Shown here: positions 25,475-35,016 of the stretch, piece after piece
How positions within the stretch are numbered: position 1 is the first letter of the stretch
Layout of the letters: each line of letters opens with the position of its first letter
Assembly (NCBI GenBank): GCA_003641745.1
Contig: QNAI01000009.1
Span: forward strand, 1 to 57,469
DNA from: Verrucomicrobiota bacterium
GTDB lineage: Bacteria > Verrucomicrobiota > Verrucomicrobiia > Opitutales > Opitutaceae
Direction: 5' to 3'
DNA: 57,469 nucleotides
Notes under the pieces: model-generated
Databases searched by the model: none
What the model saw: the letters and a program-made list of their open reading frames with translations, nothing else
Told to the model about the DNA's origin: nothing
Position numbers and translations under genes: made by a program

Positions 25475-26927
25475 GGCCGCGGCGTGGTGTGTCCCCGGTC
25501 CGGGACGGGTTCTTTTCGGTCTTCAGGTCATCCGCTGAATCCGGGGGCGAGGCGTTGTGCCGGGTGTCAACCGGTACTGTTTCGAACGAGACTTTGAGAG
25601 GCAATTGCGCCATGCCGTAAAACGGCCACATCTCCTGGGCGTCAAAATGGACGCCGATCGGACCGAGCCCTTCAACCACGTCCTGAAACTCGCCGTGGTT
25701 GGGCCCTTCGTCGGTCGGCTCGCTGCAGTCGACGGTCAGAGAATATTCAGCCGGATTGACGGAAAGGGACAACTGGAAACAGATGAGGATTTCGCAGCCC
25801 GGCTCCATGGGCGGAAAGTGAATGCCGAGTTGCCGGTTACCGGCGGCAAAGACGAGGTTGCCCATCCGGTCGTGGAGACGCACCCCGGTGCCGGCGTATT
25901 CAATCTTTTCATTCGCCCTGAGCAGGGCGCAAACGCGGATCGTCTCCCCGAGGCCGAAGCTCGTGCATGGCAGGTTTTGCTCGTTCAGGAGGGCAATGGC
26001 GGTGAACTCCATCCGTTTTGTCCCGTGCCGACCGGTCGCTGTGTCGAGGATATTGTGGTCCAGGGTTGGAGCTTTCAACTCGTCCGTCAGGCCGGTTTCG
26101 ACCGCAGTGCGTTCATGGTTCTGGAAGCTGGCCCGCCGGTCGGAACCGAGCGAGAAGTAGCGACTCCAGCATGTTTCGGGGGATCCCTCGTGGGTGATAT
26201 GGCCGTTGCGCAGCAGGATGGCTCGTGAGCAGAGATTCTGGACGGCCCCTATGTCATGAGAGACGAAAAGCAGGGTGGTCCCCGATTCGAGTATCTGGTG
26301 GATTCGTTGGAAACACTTCTGCTGGAAAAAGACATCGCCCACGCTGAGGGCTTCATCGACGATGAGGATGTCGGGTTCGATGCTGATCGAGACGGCGAAG
26401 GCCAGGCGGATCATCATGCCGCTGGAGTAGGTGCTGACCGGATGTTCGATGAAGTCCCCGATGTCGGCGAAGGCTGCAATCTGCTCAAATCGTGCGTCGG
26501 TCTCTTCCCGCGACAGACCGAGGACCGCAGCGTTCAGGTAGACGTTTTCCCGTCCGGTGAAATCAGGATTGAAGCCGGAGCCAAGCTCCAGGAGGGCTGC
26601 GATCCGGCCGTTGACATTGACCTTGCCGTCGGAGGGCTGGAGGGTGCCCGCCAGGATCTGGAGGAGCGTGCTTTTGCCGGACCCATTGCGTCCGATGATG
26701 CCGAGGGCTTCGCCGCGCCGCAGTTCGAAGGAAATGTCCTTCAGCGCGACAAAATCCTGGTAGTGATGCCTGGCTCGCTCCTGGAACCAGCGGGCCGGAG
26801 GCGATACGCTGGGAAAGAGCGAACCGGCCGCCTCAAGCGAGGGGGTCACCAGGCGCGACGAGGGTCGGTCCCACATGCGGTAAACCTTGGAAAGGTTTTT
26901 CGCGGCGATGGCGATATCCTGGCTCAT
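25461..26927 (-). CDS. wzt: Polysaccharide ABC exporter ATPase (Wzt type, with C-terminal domain)
   Basis: A 488-residue ATP-binding subunit that, with Wzm, exports an undecaprenyl-linked polysaccharide across the inner membrane. The nucleotide-binding domain (about 1-275) has Walker A IIGRNGSGKST, a signature of the Wzt/TagH kind (STYSSGMMIRLAFA) and Walker B DILIVDEALSVGD followed by the switch His in FVSHD. Residues 290-450 are a beta-sandwich extension like Wzt-C of E. coli O9a, which binds the capped end of the chain (MEFTAIALLNEQNLPCTSF, VFAAGNRQLGIHFPP). ATG 26,927 is 9 bp after wzm; its stop overlaps the GT9-coiled-coil gene. Confidence 0.92.
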   Translation of the reverse strand: MSQDIAIAAKNLSKVYRMWDRPSSRLVTPSLEAAGSLFPSVSPPARWFQERARHHYQDFVALKDISFELRRGEALGIIGRNGSGKSTLLQILAGTLQPSDGKVNVNGRIAALLELGSGFNPDFTGRENVYLNAAVLGLSREETDARFEQIAAFADIGDFIEHPVSTYSSGMMIRLAFAVSISIEPDILIVDEALSVGDVFFQQKCFQRIHQILESGTTLLFVSHDIGAVQNLCSRAILLRNGHITHEGSPETCWSRYFSLGSDRRASFQNHERTAVETGLTDELKAPTLDHNILDTATGRHGTKRMEFTAIALLNEQNLPCTSFGLGETIRVCALLRANEKIEYAGTGVRLHDRMGNLVFAAGNRQLGIHFPPMEPGCEILICFQLSLSVNPAEYSLTVDCSEPTDEGPNHGEFQDVVEGLGPIGVHFDAQEMWPFYGMAQLPLKVSFETVPVDTRHNASPPDSADDLKTEKNPSRTGDTPRRGHASD

Positions 26928-26936
26928 GGTACTACA

Positions 26937-27788
26937 CTAGATCACGTCGGCAAAAGCCGGCTTGAGCCGGATGAAGCATGCGTATCCCAAGCTGGCGGTC
27001 AGGCCCGCGCCCAGGTAGAGCCACCCGAGGGTCGGCCAGAAAACGGGCTGCGACCAGAGAACCGCTTCGCGAGCCATCTCGACGGTGTGCAGGAGCGGAT
27101 TGAATTTCAGGAATGCCCAGGCCGTGGGCGCTTCGGTTGCCACCCGGATGGCCGGATAGAAGATTGCGCTGGCGAACATCAGCGCACTGGCCAGGGCGCC
27201 GACCACCTGCGCGAGGTCCCGGAAAAAGACGCCCAGAGCCGCCAGCAGCCAGGCCAGACCGAGGCTGGTTATGAGGATGGGCAGGATGATGATGGGGAGC
27301 TGCAGGGCGTGCACGGTCAGCGCCCGGCCGCCTGCAACCACGCCGATCGCCACCATGGCCAGGGTGATGAGCATGTGGAACGCGCCCGCGCCAACGGCCG
27401 CCGCCGGGAGGATTTCCAATGGGAAAACCACCTTCTTGACAAAATTCTGGTGGGTGGTGATCAGGCTGGGTGCCACCGTGATCGCCTCGGCGACCAGCTG
27501 AAAGATGGCCAGACCCAGAAAGATACCGAGCCCGTAGTCCCAGCGCGACTCATTCTCGACCACGCCGAAACTGCCGCCAAAAACGAATCCGAACACGAAG
27601 ACGTAAACCGCCAGAGTGAGCAACGGGTTCAAAACGGCCCAGACGATGCCGAGAATGCTGCCCTTGTGGCGCATTTCGACATTGCGGACGGTGAACTGCC
27701 GGAGCAGGCCCCTATGGCGCCAGAGCGAAAGAGCCGGCGCGAAGGGATTGAGGAGCGAAAGGAACGACGGCTGTCGGTGAAGCTCCAT
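26937..27788 (-). CDS. wzm: Polysaccharide ABC exporter permease (Wzm type)
   Basis: A 283-residue ABC-2 permease with six predicted membrane helices (for example GIVWAVLNPLLTLAVYVFVF) and the motif RHKGSILGIVWAVLNP typical of O-antigen and teichoic acid exporters. It forms the channel for the polymer energised by the adjacent Wzt. It lies 3 bp after gmd and 9 bp before wzt. The substrate is presumably the deoxyhexose-containing glycan made by this operon. Confidence 0.92.
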   Translation of the reverse strand: MELHRQPSFLSLLNPFAPALSLWRHRGLLRQFTVRNVEMRHKGSILGIVWAVLNPLLTLAVYVFVFGFVFGGSFGVVENESRWDYGLGIFLGLAIFQLVAEAITVAPSLITTHQNFVKKVVFPLEILPAAAVGAGAFHMLITLAMVAIGVVAGGRALTVHALQLPIIILPILITSLGLAWLLAALGVFFRDLAQVVGALASALMFASAIFYPAIRVATEAPTAWAFLKFNPLLHTVEMAREAVLWSQPVFWPTLGWLYLGAGLTASLGYACFIRLKPAFADVI

Positions 27789-27791
27789 GGC

Positions 27792-28811
27792 TCAGTGCAC
27801 GAGACCCGGAGGCATGGCCGCATCGCGGCGGGCCGCTTCGAGATCCGCATCCACCATGAGTTCCGCCAGCTCCTTCATGCGGGTTCGAGGCTCCCAGCCA
27901 AGTTTTTCCCTGGCCTTGGAATAGTCGCCGATCAGGAGATCAACTTCGGCCGGTCGGAGAAAGCGTTTGTCGTAGTCCACGTGATCCTTCCAGTCGAGGC
28001 CGACCCGTTCAAAGGCCACGTCAAGAAATTCCCGGATCGTGTGCGTCTCGTTGGTGGCGAGGATATAGTCATCCGGTTCATCCTGCTGGAGCATGCGCCA
28101 CATGCCCTCGACATATTCCTTGGCGTAGCCCCAATCGCGTTTCGAATCCAGATTGCCCAGAGTGAGCTTTTTATCGAGCCCCGCCTTGATCCGGGCGGCC
28201 GAGAGCGTGATCTTCCGGGTGACGAATGATTCGCCCCGACGTGGGGATTCGTGGTTGAAGAGGATTCCGCTGCAAGCGAACAAACCATAAGACTCGCGGT
28301 AGTTGACCGTCAGCCAGTGGGCGAATGCCTTGGCGCAGGCGTAGGGAGACCGCGGCCAGAAGGGTGTTGTTTCGGTTTGAGGGACCTCCTGGACCTTGCC
28401 GAACATCTCGGAGGATGAGGCCTGGTAAAACCTGACCTTTTTCCCGATGCCCGACTCGATGACCGCCTCGAGGATCCGCCCGGCTCCGACCCCGGTGATG
28501 TCTGCGGTGTATTCGGGTATGTCGAAACTCACGCGCACATGGCTCTGAGCGGCCAGATTGTAGATCTCGTCGGGCTGCAGTTCGTAAAGGAGCTTTACCA
28601 GCCGGACGCTGTCGGCCAGGTCGCCGTAGTGAAGAAAGAGACGCTGATCCTTACCGTGTTCATAGGAACGCAGGTGATCGATTCTCGATCGGGTGACAGT
28701 GCTGGATCGGCGGACGATACCATGAACTTCATACCCCTTTTCGAGAAGCAATTCGGCGAGGTAGGACCCGTCCTGCCCGGTGATCCCGGTTACGAGTGCA
28801 CGTTTCAACAT
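27792..28811 (-). CDS. gmd: GDP-mannose 4,6-dehydratase
   Basis: A 339-residue short-chain dehydrogenase that converts GDP-mannose to GDP-4-keto-6-deoxymannose, precursor of GDP-rhamnose, GDP-fucose or perosamine. Features: [20 protein letters not shown] (NADP-binding), [13 protein letters not shown], the catalytic SSSEMFG and [10 protein letters not shown] (Tyr-xxx-Lys), and [17 protein letters not shown]. The length is slightly below the usual 345-370. It lies 4 bp after a second Gmd-like gene. Confidence 0.92.
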   Translation of the reverse strand: MLKRALVTGITGQDGSYLAELLLEKGYEVHGIVRRSSTVTRSRIDHLRSYEHGKDQRLFLHYGDLADSVRLVKLLYELQPDEIYNLAAQSHVRVSFDIPEYTADITGVGAGRILEAVIESGIGKKVRFYQASSSEMFGKVQEVPQTETTPFWPRSPYACAKAFAHWLTVNYRESYGLFACSGILFNHESPRRGESFVTRKITLSAARIKAGLDKKLTLGNLDSKRDWGYAKEYVEGMWRMLQQDEPDDYILATNETHTIREFLDVAFERVGLDWKDHVDYDKRFLRPAEVDLLIGDYSKAREKLGWEPRTRMKELAELMVDADLEAARRDAAMPPGLVH

Positions 28812-28815
28812 GGGT

Positions 28816-29793
28816 TCAATTCAATTTTTTCAATTCGGAGTCTATGAGTCGGGCAACAATCCTGGGAAACGGAGTGGTATTCTCCCAGCCCAGGAGACGT
28901 TTGGCCTTGGCCGGGTTTCCACACGGTGACACCGGTTCCACGGTGGTTACGAGGGAGGCATCGTGGCGAACATAATCTTCGTGGTTCAGGCCGACATGGG
29001 CAAACGCGATCTCCACCAGTTCGCTGACCTTGTGCAGTTCGCCGGTGGCGAGGACGAAATCATCAACCGGTGTTGCCTGAAGGATCATCCACATGCCCTT
29101 GACGTAATCGGGGGCCCAACCCCAGTCGCGTTGTCCGGTCAGGCTGCCCAGGACGAGTTCGGATTGGAGGCCTTTCTTGATTCTCGCCACCGCCCGTGCC
29201 ACCTTCATGGTCACGAAGCTCGCGCTCCGGCGGGGCGATTCGTGGTTGTAGAGAATGACCGAGCAGGTCTGCAGCCCGTAAGCGATGCGGTAAATCCTGG
29301 CCATCTGTTGGGACAGGGCTTTGGCCGCTCCGTAGGGTGTGGTCGGGTTGAGCGGAGTGAGTTCATCCTGGGGGGAGTGGGATGGGGATCCGAAAACCTC
29401 GCTGCTCGATGCATACAGGAACCGGGGAGGTTCGGGAATATCGCGGACGATTTCGAGCAATCGGAGCGTTCCCATTCCTATGCTGTCGACGGTGGTTTCG
29501 GGTAATTCGAGACTGAGTCGAGGACTCGACTGGCCGGCCAGGTGGTAAAACTCGTCAGGCTTCGCCCTCATGATGATGCGGCGCAGATGGGTCGCATCCT
29601 CGAACGCCCCGTTGTGAAGGAAAAGAGTTCGATTGTGAATCTTCGGGTCTTGATAAAGATGAGCGATATTGCTTGAGGGCAGGTAATCCGGCCGGTGCAC
29701 CAATCCATGCACTTCGTACCCCTTGGAAAGAAGGAATTCGCAGAGATACGAACCATCCTGTCCGGTGATGCCTGTAATAAATGCGCGCGCCAC
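28816..29793 (-). CDS. Gmd-like NAD-dependent dehydratase/epimerase (second copy)
   Basis: A 325-residue relative of GDP-mannose 4,6-dehydratase: [42 protein letters not shown], the catalytic [10 protein letters not shown] and [15 protein letters not shown]. It is diverged from the adjacent gmd throughout, so it is an old paralogue. It may be a second dehydratase or, like Rmd, the 4-reductase giving GDP-D-rhamnose; the preserved NHESPRR motif favours a dehydratase-like substrate pocket. The best start is GTG at 29,793, directly before the NAD-binding strand; the open frame runs farther upstream without a nearby Met. It is the first gene of the minus-strand operon. Confidence 0.82.
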   Translation of the reverse strand: MARAFITGITGQDGSYLCEFLLSKGYEVHGLVHRPDYLPSSNIAHLYQDPKIHNRTLFLHNGAFEDATHLRRIIMRAKPDEFYHLAGQSSPRLSLELPETTVDSIGMGTLRLLEIVRDIPEPPRFLYASSSEVFGSPSHSPQDELTPLNPTTPYGAAKALSQQMARIYRIAYGLQTCSVILYNHESPRRSASFVTMKVARAVARIKKGLQSELVLGSLTGQRDWGWAPDYVKGMWMILQATPVDDFVLATGELHKVSELVEIAFAHVGLNHEDYVRHDASLVTTVEPVSPCGNPAKAKRLLGWENTTPFPRIVARLIDSELKKLN

Positions 29794-30026
29794 CAGGGTA
29801 GTCCGCCAAGATTTCTCATGGGCGGCAAGCGTTTGTTGATCGCATGGGTCTCGTGCACCCGTGGCGCCGGCCCGGGACGTCGGTTCGTCAAGCCGGAACC
29901 GGACTCCGGGGTGCTCCCTCTTGGAAAATGATCGTTGACCCCCTGAACCGGTCCGGTTTCCTGCTGTCGATTGGACTATGGACAAATTCGGAACCACGCG
30001 CCGGACGGGTGCAGGTCCCATTCTCG

Positions 30027-30043
30027 AATTAATTAAAGTGCCC
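30027..30043 (+). promoter_or_regulatory. AATTNNTCAANGTGC motif, copy 4
   Basis: Reads AATTAATTAAAGTGCCC, one mismatch, ending two bases before the ATG of the TolC-like gene at 30,046. It occupies the place of a ribosome-binding site. Confidence 0.45.
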
Positions 30044-30045
30044 TG

Positions 30046-31527
30046 ATGTTGGTGATGAACATGTTCGGACGGTGTGTGACTGCGACGGGATTCGTCCCCT
30101 GGTTTTTTCGCGTGGGTTGGTTCGTTTGCCTGGCGATGTCTGTGCCGCTTTCGAACGGCAACTCTCAGGAAATGACCGCGGAGGAGGTGCCCGAAGACGG
30201 ATTGGTGCCGGTCGATCTGCTGCTGTCGGAAGATCTGTTTCCACAGTTGATCCCCATTCTCCATCGAGCCGCCCGGCAGGCGCCGAGCGTCCTGGCAAGA
30301 AATGTCGATCTCGCCGTGGCCGAGGCCAACGAGATCGTCGCCTTTTCGAATCGCTACCCGTCGCTGGGAGGTACGTTGAAATATGACTATCGGCGTGAGG
30401 ATCGTAAGGATCTGCTGGAAACCCAGAACAGGAATATTCTATTGTATCTGTTCCAGGCAAGATATCCTCTCTACCACTGGGGAGCGATCGAATCTGCCAG
30501 TGAGATCGGGAAGATCGGCGTCGGAATTGCCGAGGGGCAATTGGATACGGCCTATCGGAAACTCATCCAATCCATACGGTCCCAATACCTTGGACTGGTG
30601 TTGCGGAAAATGGGGTTGAAGAACAGCGCCCTGGAGTTGGAGAGGCAGTCGATCGCGCTGGAATTTCAGGTCGAACGCATGGAGGCGGGCGAGGTCGCAC
30701 CCAATCGGGTGGGGTCGGCCGGCCTGAACTTGAAGGAAGCGGAGCTTCGCTACGAGCGGGGCGCATCGGACTATTACTATCTTTTCCGGCAGTTTAAGCG
30801 TCTGGTCGGGGACATGGACCTTTCGGACGACGTTGTCGCCGATCACTTCCCGGACGTCGGCCACAATCCTGATCATCTTTCCGCTCTGCTCAGCAAGTTC
30901 GTCAACGGTGGATTCGACGATGATCCCAGGGTAAAAGCGGCCGCGCTTCAGGTTGGGCGGGAAGAGCAGGTCTACCACATCCAGCATGTGCGCAATCGAC
31001 CCAAGCTGGATCTCACCGCGGGTATCACTCAGGATCCGATCAGCTATACCTCCAGTATAGGGAATCGGGGGGGAGTGACGGCGCTCTTTGCCGGAATCTC
31101 GGTCCGATGGAGCATATTCGACGGTTTCGAGACCCGCGGGCTGAAACGGGCGTCACTTCTGCGACTCAATAGATTGCGCCGGAATCTCCGGGAACTCGAT
31201 GCCCAACTCCTTGACGATGCGAATCAGGCGGCCGACAAGGTGAGGTTTTCAGCTCGAGCCCTGGAGTTCGGTGAGATTCGATATCAGGGTGTGGTCGGTA
31301 CGCTCCGGATCCTGGAGGCCGATTTCGAAAAAGGCCTGGCTTCGGAGGAATCAATCGAGGGGGCGAAGAGCCGAATTCGAAGTGCCGATGTCGATATCGC
31401 TCGAAGGAAAGCTGAGTATCTCAACGCGGTCTCGGCCTTCATGTCCCTGGTCGGGGCTGATGAGGTGGTCGATGGGTTCCACGACAATCACCCCGAACTC
31501 GCTACGGAGTTTGAACGGAGACCGTGA
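30046..31527 (+). CDS. TolC-family outer membrane efflux protein
   Basis: A 493-residue outer-membrane channel. It has an N-terminal signal peptide (hydrophobic WFVCLAMSVPL, about residues 25-40) and two related helical halves with long coiled segments (AARQAPSVLARNVDLAVAEA; later RFSARALEFGEIRYQGVVGT) and beta-barrel strands (YPSLGGTLKYDYRRED; RPKLDLTAGITQDP), the pattern of the OEP family. It forms the exit duct for the adaptor and ABC genes that follow. ATG at 30,046 directly follows the motif; ATGs at 30,055 and 30,061 are also possible. Substrate unknown. Confidence 0.85.
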   Translation: MLVMNMFGRCVTATGFVPWFFRVGWFVCLAMSVPLSNGNSQEMTAEEVPEDGLVPVDLLLSEDLFPQLIPILHRAARQAPSVLARNVDLAVAEANEIVAFSNRYPSLGGTLKYDYRREDRKDLLETQNRNILLYLFQARYPLYHWGAIESASEIGKIGVGIAEGQLDTAYRKLIQSIRSQYLGLVLRKMGLKNSALELERQSIALEFQVERMEAGEVAPNRVGSAGLNLKEAELRYERGASDYYYLFRQFKRLVGDMDLSDDVVADHFPDVGHNPDHLSALLSKFVNGGFDDDPRVKAAALQVGREEQVYHIQHVRNRPKLDLTAGITQDPISYTSSIGNRGGVTALFAGISVRWSIFDGFETRGLKRASLLRLNRLRRNLRELDAQLLDDANQAADKVRFSARALEFGEIRYQGVVGTLRILEADFEKGLASEESIEGAKSRIRSADVDIARRKAEYLNAVSAFMSLVGADEVVDGFHDNHPELATEFERRP

Positions 31528-31614
31528 CCTGTATTTCTCCGATCTTTCAAGGCAATCTCTGTGATTGAAGACTGGACGCGCCGTGAGTAGGTCTCATGGT
31601 CTCAACATTCTGGT

Positions 31615-32730
31615 ATGGCTTCGAAGGTTTCTCTATCGATCAAATTACTCATCATCCCTTTCGTTCTGATCGGCGGGGTCTTCATGGGCCTGCAGTTCAT
31701 GCGGCCGGTCGTCACAGTGGATGCCGCATGGATCGATGTCGCGGTCGATGCGATCCCGGGCACGGTCACCGTTCGCTCGAAACAGGAGACGCAACTCAAG
31801 AGCGATGTCGGGGGCAGGGTCGCCGAGACCTTTCTCGAAATAGGCAAGAGGGTCAGCGAGGGCGATGTGCTGGTGCAGATTGACACGGGCGATGTCGAAA
31901 TCGAGCTCAACCGGCTCAAGAATGAACTGGACGCGATCGAGCGCAAGATCGAGGTCGGTTCGCAGATCCGGTATTCGCTCATCGACGCGCAGGAGAAATT
32001 GGAGGGCTCGGAACGTCTCCTCACCCGGGGCAGCCTGTCGGAAGCGGAGTTCGAGAAACAGAAACGGAACGTCCAGCAGATCGAGGATCGGATGGCTCTC
32101 GAGGAATTGCAGAACCAGCAACAACTGGACAAGCTCCAGAACCAGTTGATGGTTCGTGAACGTCAGAAGGGAAAAATGACCATCCGGGCGCCGATCAATT
32201 GTATTATCGCCGATGTGTTTGCCTTTCGTGGGGATCTGATCGGCGGGGGCGCTCCGATCGCGAAGATCATATCGCCGGTCAAGGTGGTCGAGGCCAGGAT
32301 CAGCCAGGAGGACATGGGGGGGCTGACCGTGGGCGAGCAGGCTTCGGTCCGGTTCCTTGGATACGGAGATGAGCTTCACAGTGCCGAGGTCGTCAAGATT
32401 CTGCCGGTGGCCGATGCCGACACGCAGCGCTATGTCGTGCATCTCGGCGTCGAGGTGGAACCTGATCGCCTGGTTCCCGGAATCACGGGAGAAGTCAGCA
32501 TCGTTCTTGACCAGAGAGAGAATGCCATCGTCATCCCGCGGCGGGCGTTGATCGGAAATGAGGTCTATATCGTGGACGATGGCGTGGTCGAGGTGCGCGC
32601 GGTGACACGCGGCTTCGTAGGCCTCAACAAGGTTGAGATTCTTGAGGGTGTGACCGAAGGCGAATGGGTCGTTACCAGCAATCTGGACCGGCTTCGATCG
32701 GGAGATCGCGTCCGTATCCGCGAAGACTGA
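31615..32730 (+). CDS. HlyD/MacA-type periplasmic adaptor protein
   Basis: A 371-residue membrane-fusion protein linking the inner-membrane transporter to the TolC-like channel. One N-terminal anchor helix (LLIIPFVLIGGVFMGLQFM), the first half of the lipoyl-like domain (TQLKSDVGGRVAETFLEIGK), an alpha hairpin coiled coil (about residues 95-180, rich in Glu, Gln, Leu), the second half (MTIRAPINCIIADVFAFRGD) and beta-barrel and membrane-proximal domains near the C-terminus. It lies 87 bp after the tolC-like gene. Confidence 0.88.
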   Translation: MASKVSLSIKLLIIPFVLIGGVFMGLQFMRPVVTVDAAWIDVAVDAIPGTVTVRSKQETQLKSDVGGRVAETFLEIGKRVSEGDVLVQIDTGDVEIELNRLKNELDAIERKIEVGSQIRYSLIDAQEKLEGSERLLTRGSLSEAEFEKQKRNVQQIEDRMALEELQNQQQLDKLQNQLMVRERQKGKMTIRAPINCIIADVFAFRGDLIGGGAPIAKIISPVKVVEARISQEDMGGLTVGEQASVRFLGYGDELHSAEVVKILPVADADTQRYVVHLGVEVEPDRLVPGITGEVSIVLDQRENAIVIPRRALIGNEVYIVDDGVVEVRAVTRGFVGLNKVEILEGVTEGEWVVTSNLDRLRSGDRVRIRED

Positions 32731-32766
32731 CGCAATGAGTCACTGCATCAGTAGAGCGACACGCAT

Positions 32767-32868
32767 AAAATGATGGGTATGACAGTCGGTACCGGGATTG
32801 TAGGAGAGGGTTTATCCCTCGATGGATTATTGGATCGAGGGATAAACCCTCTCCTACGGACCCCATCA
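32767..32868. repeat. Palindromic element A, copy 1 (24-bp perfect arms)
   Basis: Arms 32,800-32,823 and 32,834-32,857 are perfect reverse complements around a 10-nt loop; the left arm starts GTAGGAGAGGGTTTATCCC. The outer limits AAAATGATGGG (32,767-32,777) and CCCATCA (32,862-32,868) are also partly inverted. It fills the gap between the adaptor and permease genes, so a transcript would fold into a strong hairpin there. A diverged copy lies at 35,017-35,151. Confidence 0.8.
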
Positions 32869-32912
32869 AGCCATGGGTGTAAGTGCACTGGTGTGGTCAG
32901 ACCCGCATCCGG

Positions 32913-34166
32913 ATGAGTCCGAATCTAAGAATCGCCGTCAGGTTTCTCGTCGCAAGGAAACGGTCGATGGCAATGAGCCTGACCGGCATCGTTTTTGGCG
33001 TCGGCTTCTTTGTCGTGACCCAGGCGCAGACCAGCGGATTTGAGTCGTTCTTTATCAGGACCATATTGGGAACCAATGGGGCGATCCGGATTGAGGACCG
33101 GTTTCAGGACACACTCCGGAGCATGGCGGCGGCCGGCCAGACCGGAGGATCCGGATTTCTTATTTCACAGCACGAAAGCCGCAACTACATTCCCGGGGTT
33201 CAGGAACCCGGAATGATTCGGGCCGAGCTGGAGCAGTTTCCCTCGGTGGTTGCGATCTCAGAGGTAATCAAGGGCAATGTCCTGGCGGTCGGGGTGGGGC
33301 AGCGATCCGATCCTGCCCGGATCCTGGGGATCAACCTGGATGACCACCTGAACGCATCGGATCTTGAGGAGCAGATCGTGCGCGGTGATCTGGAGGCATT
33401 CCGATCCAATCCAAACGGTGTGATCTTGGGCTTGACCCTGGCTTACCGGCTGTCTGTCGATCCGGGGGATTCAGTGGTCTTTGAGACCCATGGGGAACGC
33501 CGCCGATATCGGGTGTCGGCAGTCTATGAGACCGGGGTCACCGATATCGATCGAGTGTGGGTTTATATGCATATGACCGCGGCCCGGTCTTTGCTCAGGA
33601 AACCTCACGGGGTCTCTTACATACAGATCAATGTCACCGATCGCGAAAGAGCTCCGGCTGAAGCCCGCCATATTGAAATGGTCCTCCAGCATAACGCCAT
33701 CAGTTGGCAGGAACGCGAGAAGGTCTGGCTGGAGGTCTTCCGCGCTCTGCGCATTTCCTCCGCGATCACGGTCTCCTCCATCATTCTGATCTCCGGGCTG
33801 GGGATGTTCAATACCCTCGCCATGGTTGTGATGGAAAAGACCAAGGAGATTTCCATTCTCAGGTCGATGGGGTATACCCGCCGCGATATTTCCAGCATTT
33901 TTCTCTGGCAGGGAATGCTCGTACTGATGGCCGGATCGGTTCTGGGAGCGCTGCTCGGCGCCGGTCTGACCTATGGCGTTTCCAACCTTCCGATCCGCAT
34001 CCGGGGTATTTTCTCCACGGACAGTTTTCCGGTGGATTGGTCGCTCTGGCACTACGTGGCCGCGATCCTGACCGCGGTTGTGGTTGTGATGTTCGCGAGC
34101 CTGATCCCGGCTCGCCGAGCGGCTCGACTTGAGCCAGGCGATGTCATTCGGGGAACCGCCCAGTAA
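32913..34166 (+). CDS. MacB/FtsX-type ABC transporter permease
   Basis: A 417-residue mechanotransmission-type permease: an N-terminal helix (SLTGIVFGVGFFVVTQAQTSG), a large periplasmic domain (about residues 45-270) and three C-terminal helices (from ISSAITVSSIILISGLGMF, with the conserved MVVMEKTKEISILRSMG coupling region, to HYVAAILTAVVVVMFASLIP). Such permeases work with a separate ATPase in macrolide, peptide or lipoprotein transport. ATG at 32,913 is preferred over GTG at 32,883, which would add ten residues inside the palindromic region. The ATPase gene follows 3 bp later. Confidence 0.88.
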   Translation: MSPNLRIAVRFLVARKRSMAMSLTGIVFGVGFFVVTQAQTSGFESFFIRTILGTNGAIRIEDRFQDTLRSMAAAGQTGGSGFLISQHESRNYIPGVQEPGMIRAELEQFPSVVAISEVIKGNVLAVGVGQRSDPARILGINLDDHLNASDLEEQIVRGDLEAFRSNPNGVILGLTLAYRLSVDPGDSVVFETHGERRRYRVSAVYETGVTDIDRVWVYMHMTAARSLLRKPHGVSYIQINVTDRERAPAEARHIEMVLQHNAISWQEREKVWLEVFRALRISSAITVSSIILISGLGMFNTLAMVVMEKTKEISILRSMGYTRRDISSIFLWQGMLVLMAGSVLGALLGAGLTYGVSNLPIRIRGIFSTDSFPVDWSLWHYVAAILTAVVVVMFASLIPARRAARLEPGDVIRGTAQ

Positions 34167-34169
34167 ACC

Positions 34170-34898
34170 ATGTCAGCCGACCGATCTGCCGAATCAGCTG
34201 TGGGGCATCACCCGTCGAACGGAGAACTCGTGGTCGGGTGCCGGGACGTGGAGCGGTACCTGGGCGAAGGCGAGGGCCGCGTTCATGTCTTGCGGGGAGT
34301 CGCCCTTGAGGCCCGTCGAGGGCAGGTGAGTGCGATTGTCGGTCCGTCGGGATGCGGCAAGAGCACCCTGCTCTATCTGTTGGGCCTGCTCGATCGGCCG
34401 GACGGCGGTTCCATCCGGATCGGGCAACAGGATGTGCTCAATGCATCCGACGAAGAACGGACCGCAATTCGCTGCCAGAAGATCGGGTTCGTCTTTCAGT
34501 TCCACTTTCTGCTGCCGGAGTTCTCGGCCCTCGAGAACGTCATTCTCCCCATGCGGAAACTCGGGCATCTGTCGACCGATGCCATGAGGGACAGGGCGCA
34601 CAGCCTCCTGGATGGAGTCGGGCTGTCCGACAAGGACCATCGCCTTCCTTCGCAGTTGTCGGGTGGTGAGCAGCAACGGGTGGCTGTTGCGCGGTCCCTG
34701 GCCAATTCTCCGTCGTTGATTCTGGCGGATGAACCAACTGGAAACCTCGACGTCACCAACTCCAATCTCGTCTTTGACCTCCTGACGCGACTTGCGAAGG
34801 AGAATGGCCAGGCCGTGGTGCTCGTGACCCATAATCCGGATATTGCCGAGCGCTGTGATCGCCGTCTCCTCATGAGCGATGGTCGGTTCGTCGATTGA
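34170..34898 (+). CDS. ABC transporter ATP-binding protein (LolD/MacB-N type)
   Basis: A 242-residue ATPase partner of the preceding permease. Walker A IVGPSGCGKST, Q-loop FVFQFHFLLPEFSALENV, signature LSGGEQQRVAVARSLAN, Walker B LILADEPTGNLD and the switch His in LVTHNPD are all intact. With the TolC-like protein, adaptor and permease it completes a MacAB-TolC-like envelope export machine. It follows the permease by 3 bp. Confidence 0.92.
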   Translation: MSADRSAESAVGHHPSNGELVVGCRDVERYLGEGEGRVHVLRGVALEARRGQVSAIVGPSGCGKSTLLYLLGLLDRPDGGSIRIGQQDVLNASDEERTAIRCQKIGFVFQFHFLLPEFSALENVILPMRKLGHLSTDAMRDRAHSLLDGVGLSDKDHRLPSQLSGGEQQRVAVARSLANSPSLILADEPTGNLDVTNSNLVFDLLTRLAKENGQAVVLVTHNPDIAERCDRRLLMSDGRFVD

Positions 34899-34973
34899 TC
34901 CGGCCGGGTGAGTGCCGGCCCAGGCATAACCTGCGTGATCCGCGGTCTGACCGCACACAGATCGATCGGTCTC

Positions 34974-34989
34974 CAATTTCTCAAGGTGC
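34974..34989 (+). promoter_or_regulatory. AATTNNTCAANGTGC motif, copy 5
   Basis: CAATTTCTCAAGGTGC, a full match, 75 bp downstream of the ATPase gene and about 660 bp before actA. Function unknown. Confidence 0.35.
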
Positions 34990-35016
34990 TTTGGACACTC
35001 GTGCTCCGGCACACGT

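Noticed and set aside
26256-28229. A 657-codon open frame on the plus strand
   Set aside because: It is antisense to wzt, wzm and gmd, all with strong motifs; the translation is rich in Asp, Gly and Arg with no recognisable domain, as expected of a GC-rich shadow frame.
32883-32912. GTG start for the ABC permease
   Set aside because: It would add ten polar residues from the edge of the palindromic element; ATG at 32,913 starts directly before the conserved N-terminal region.
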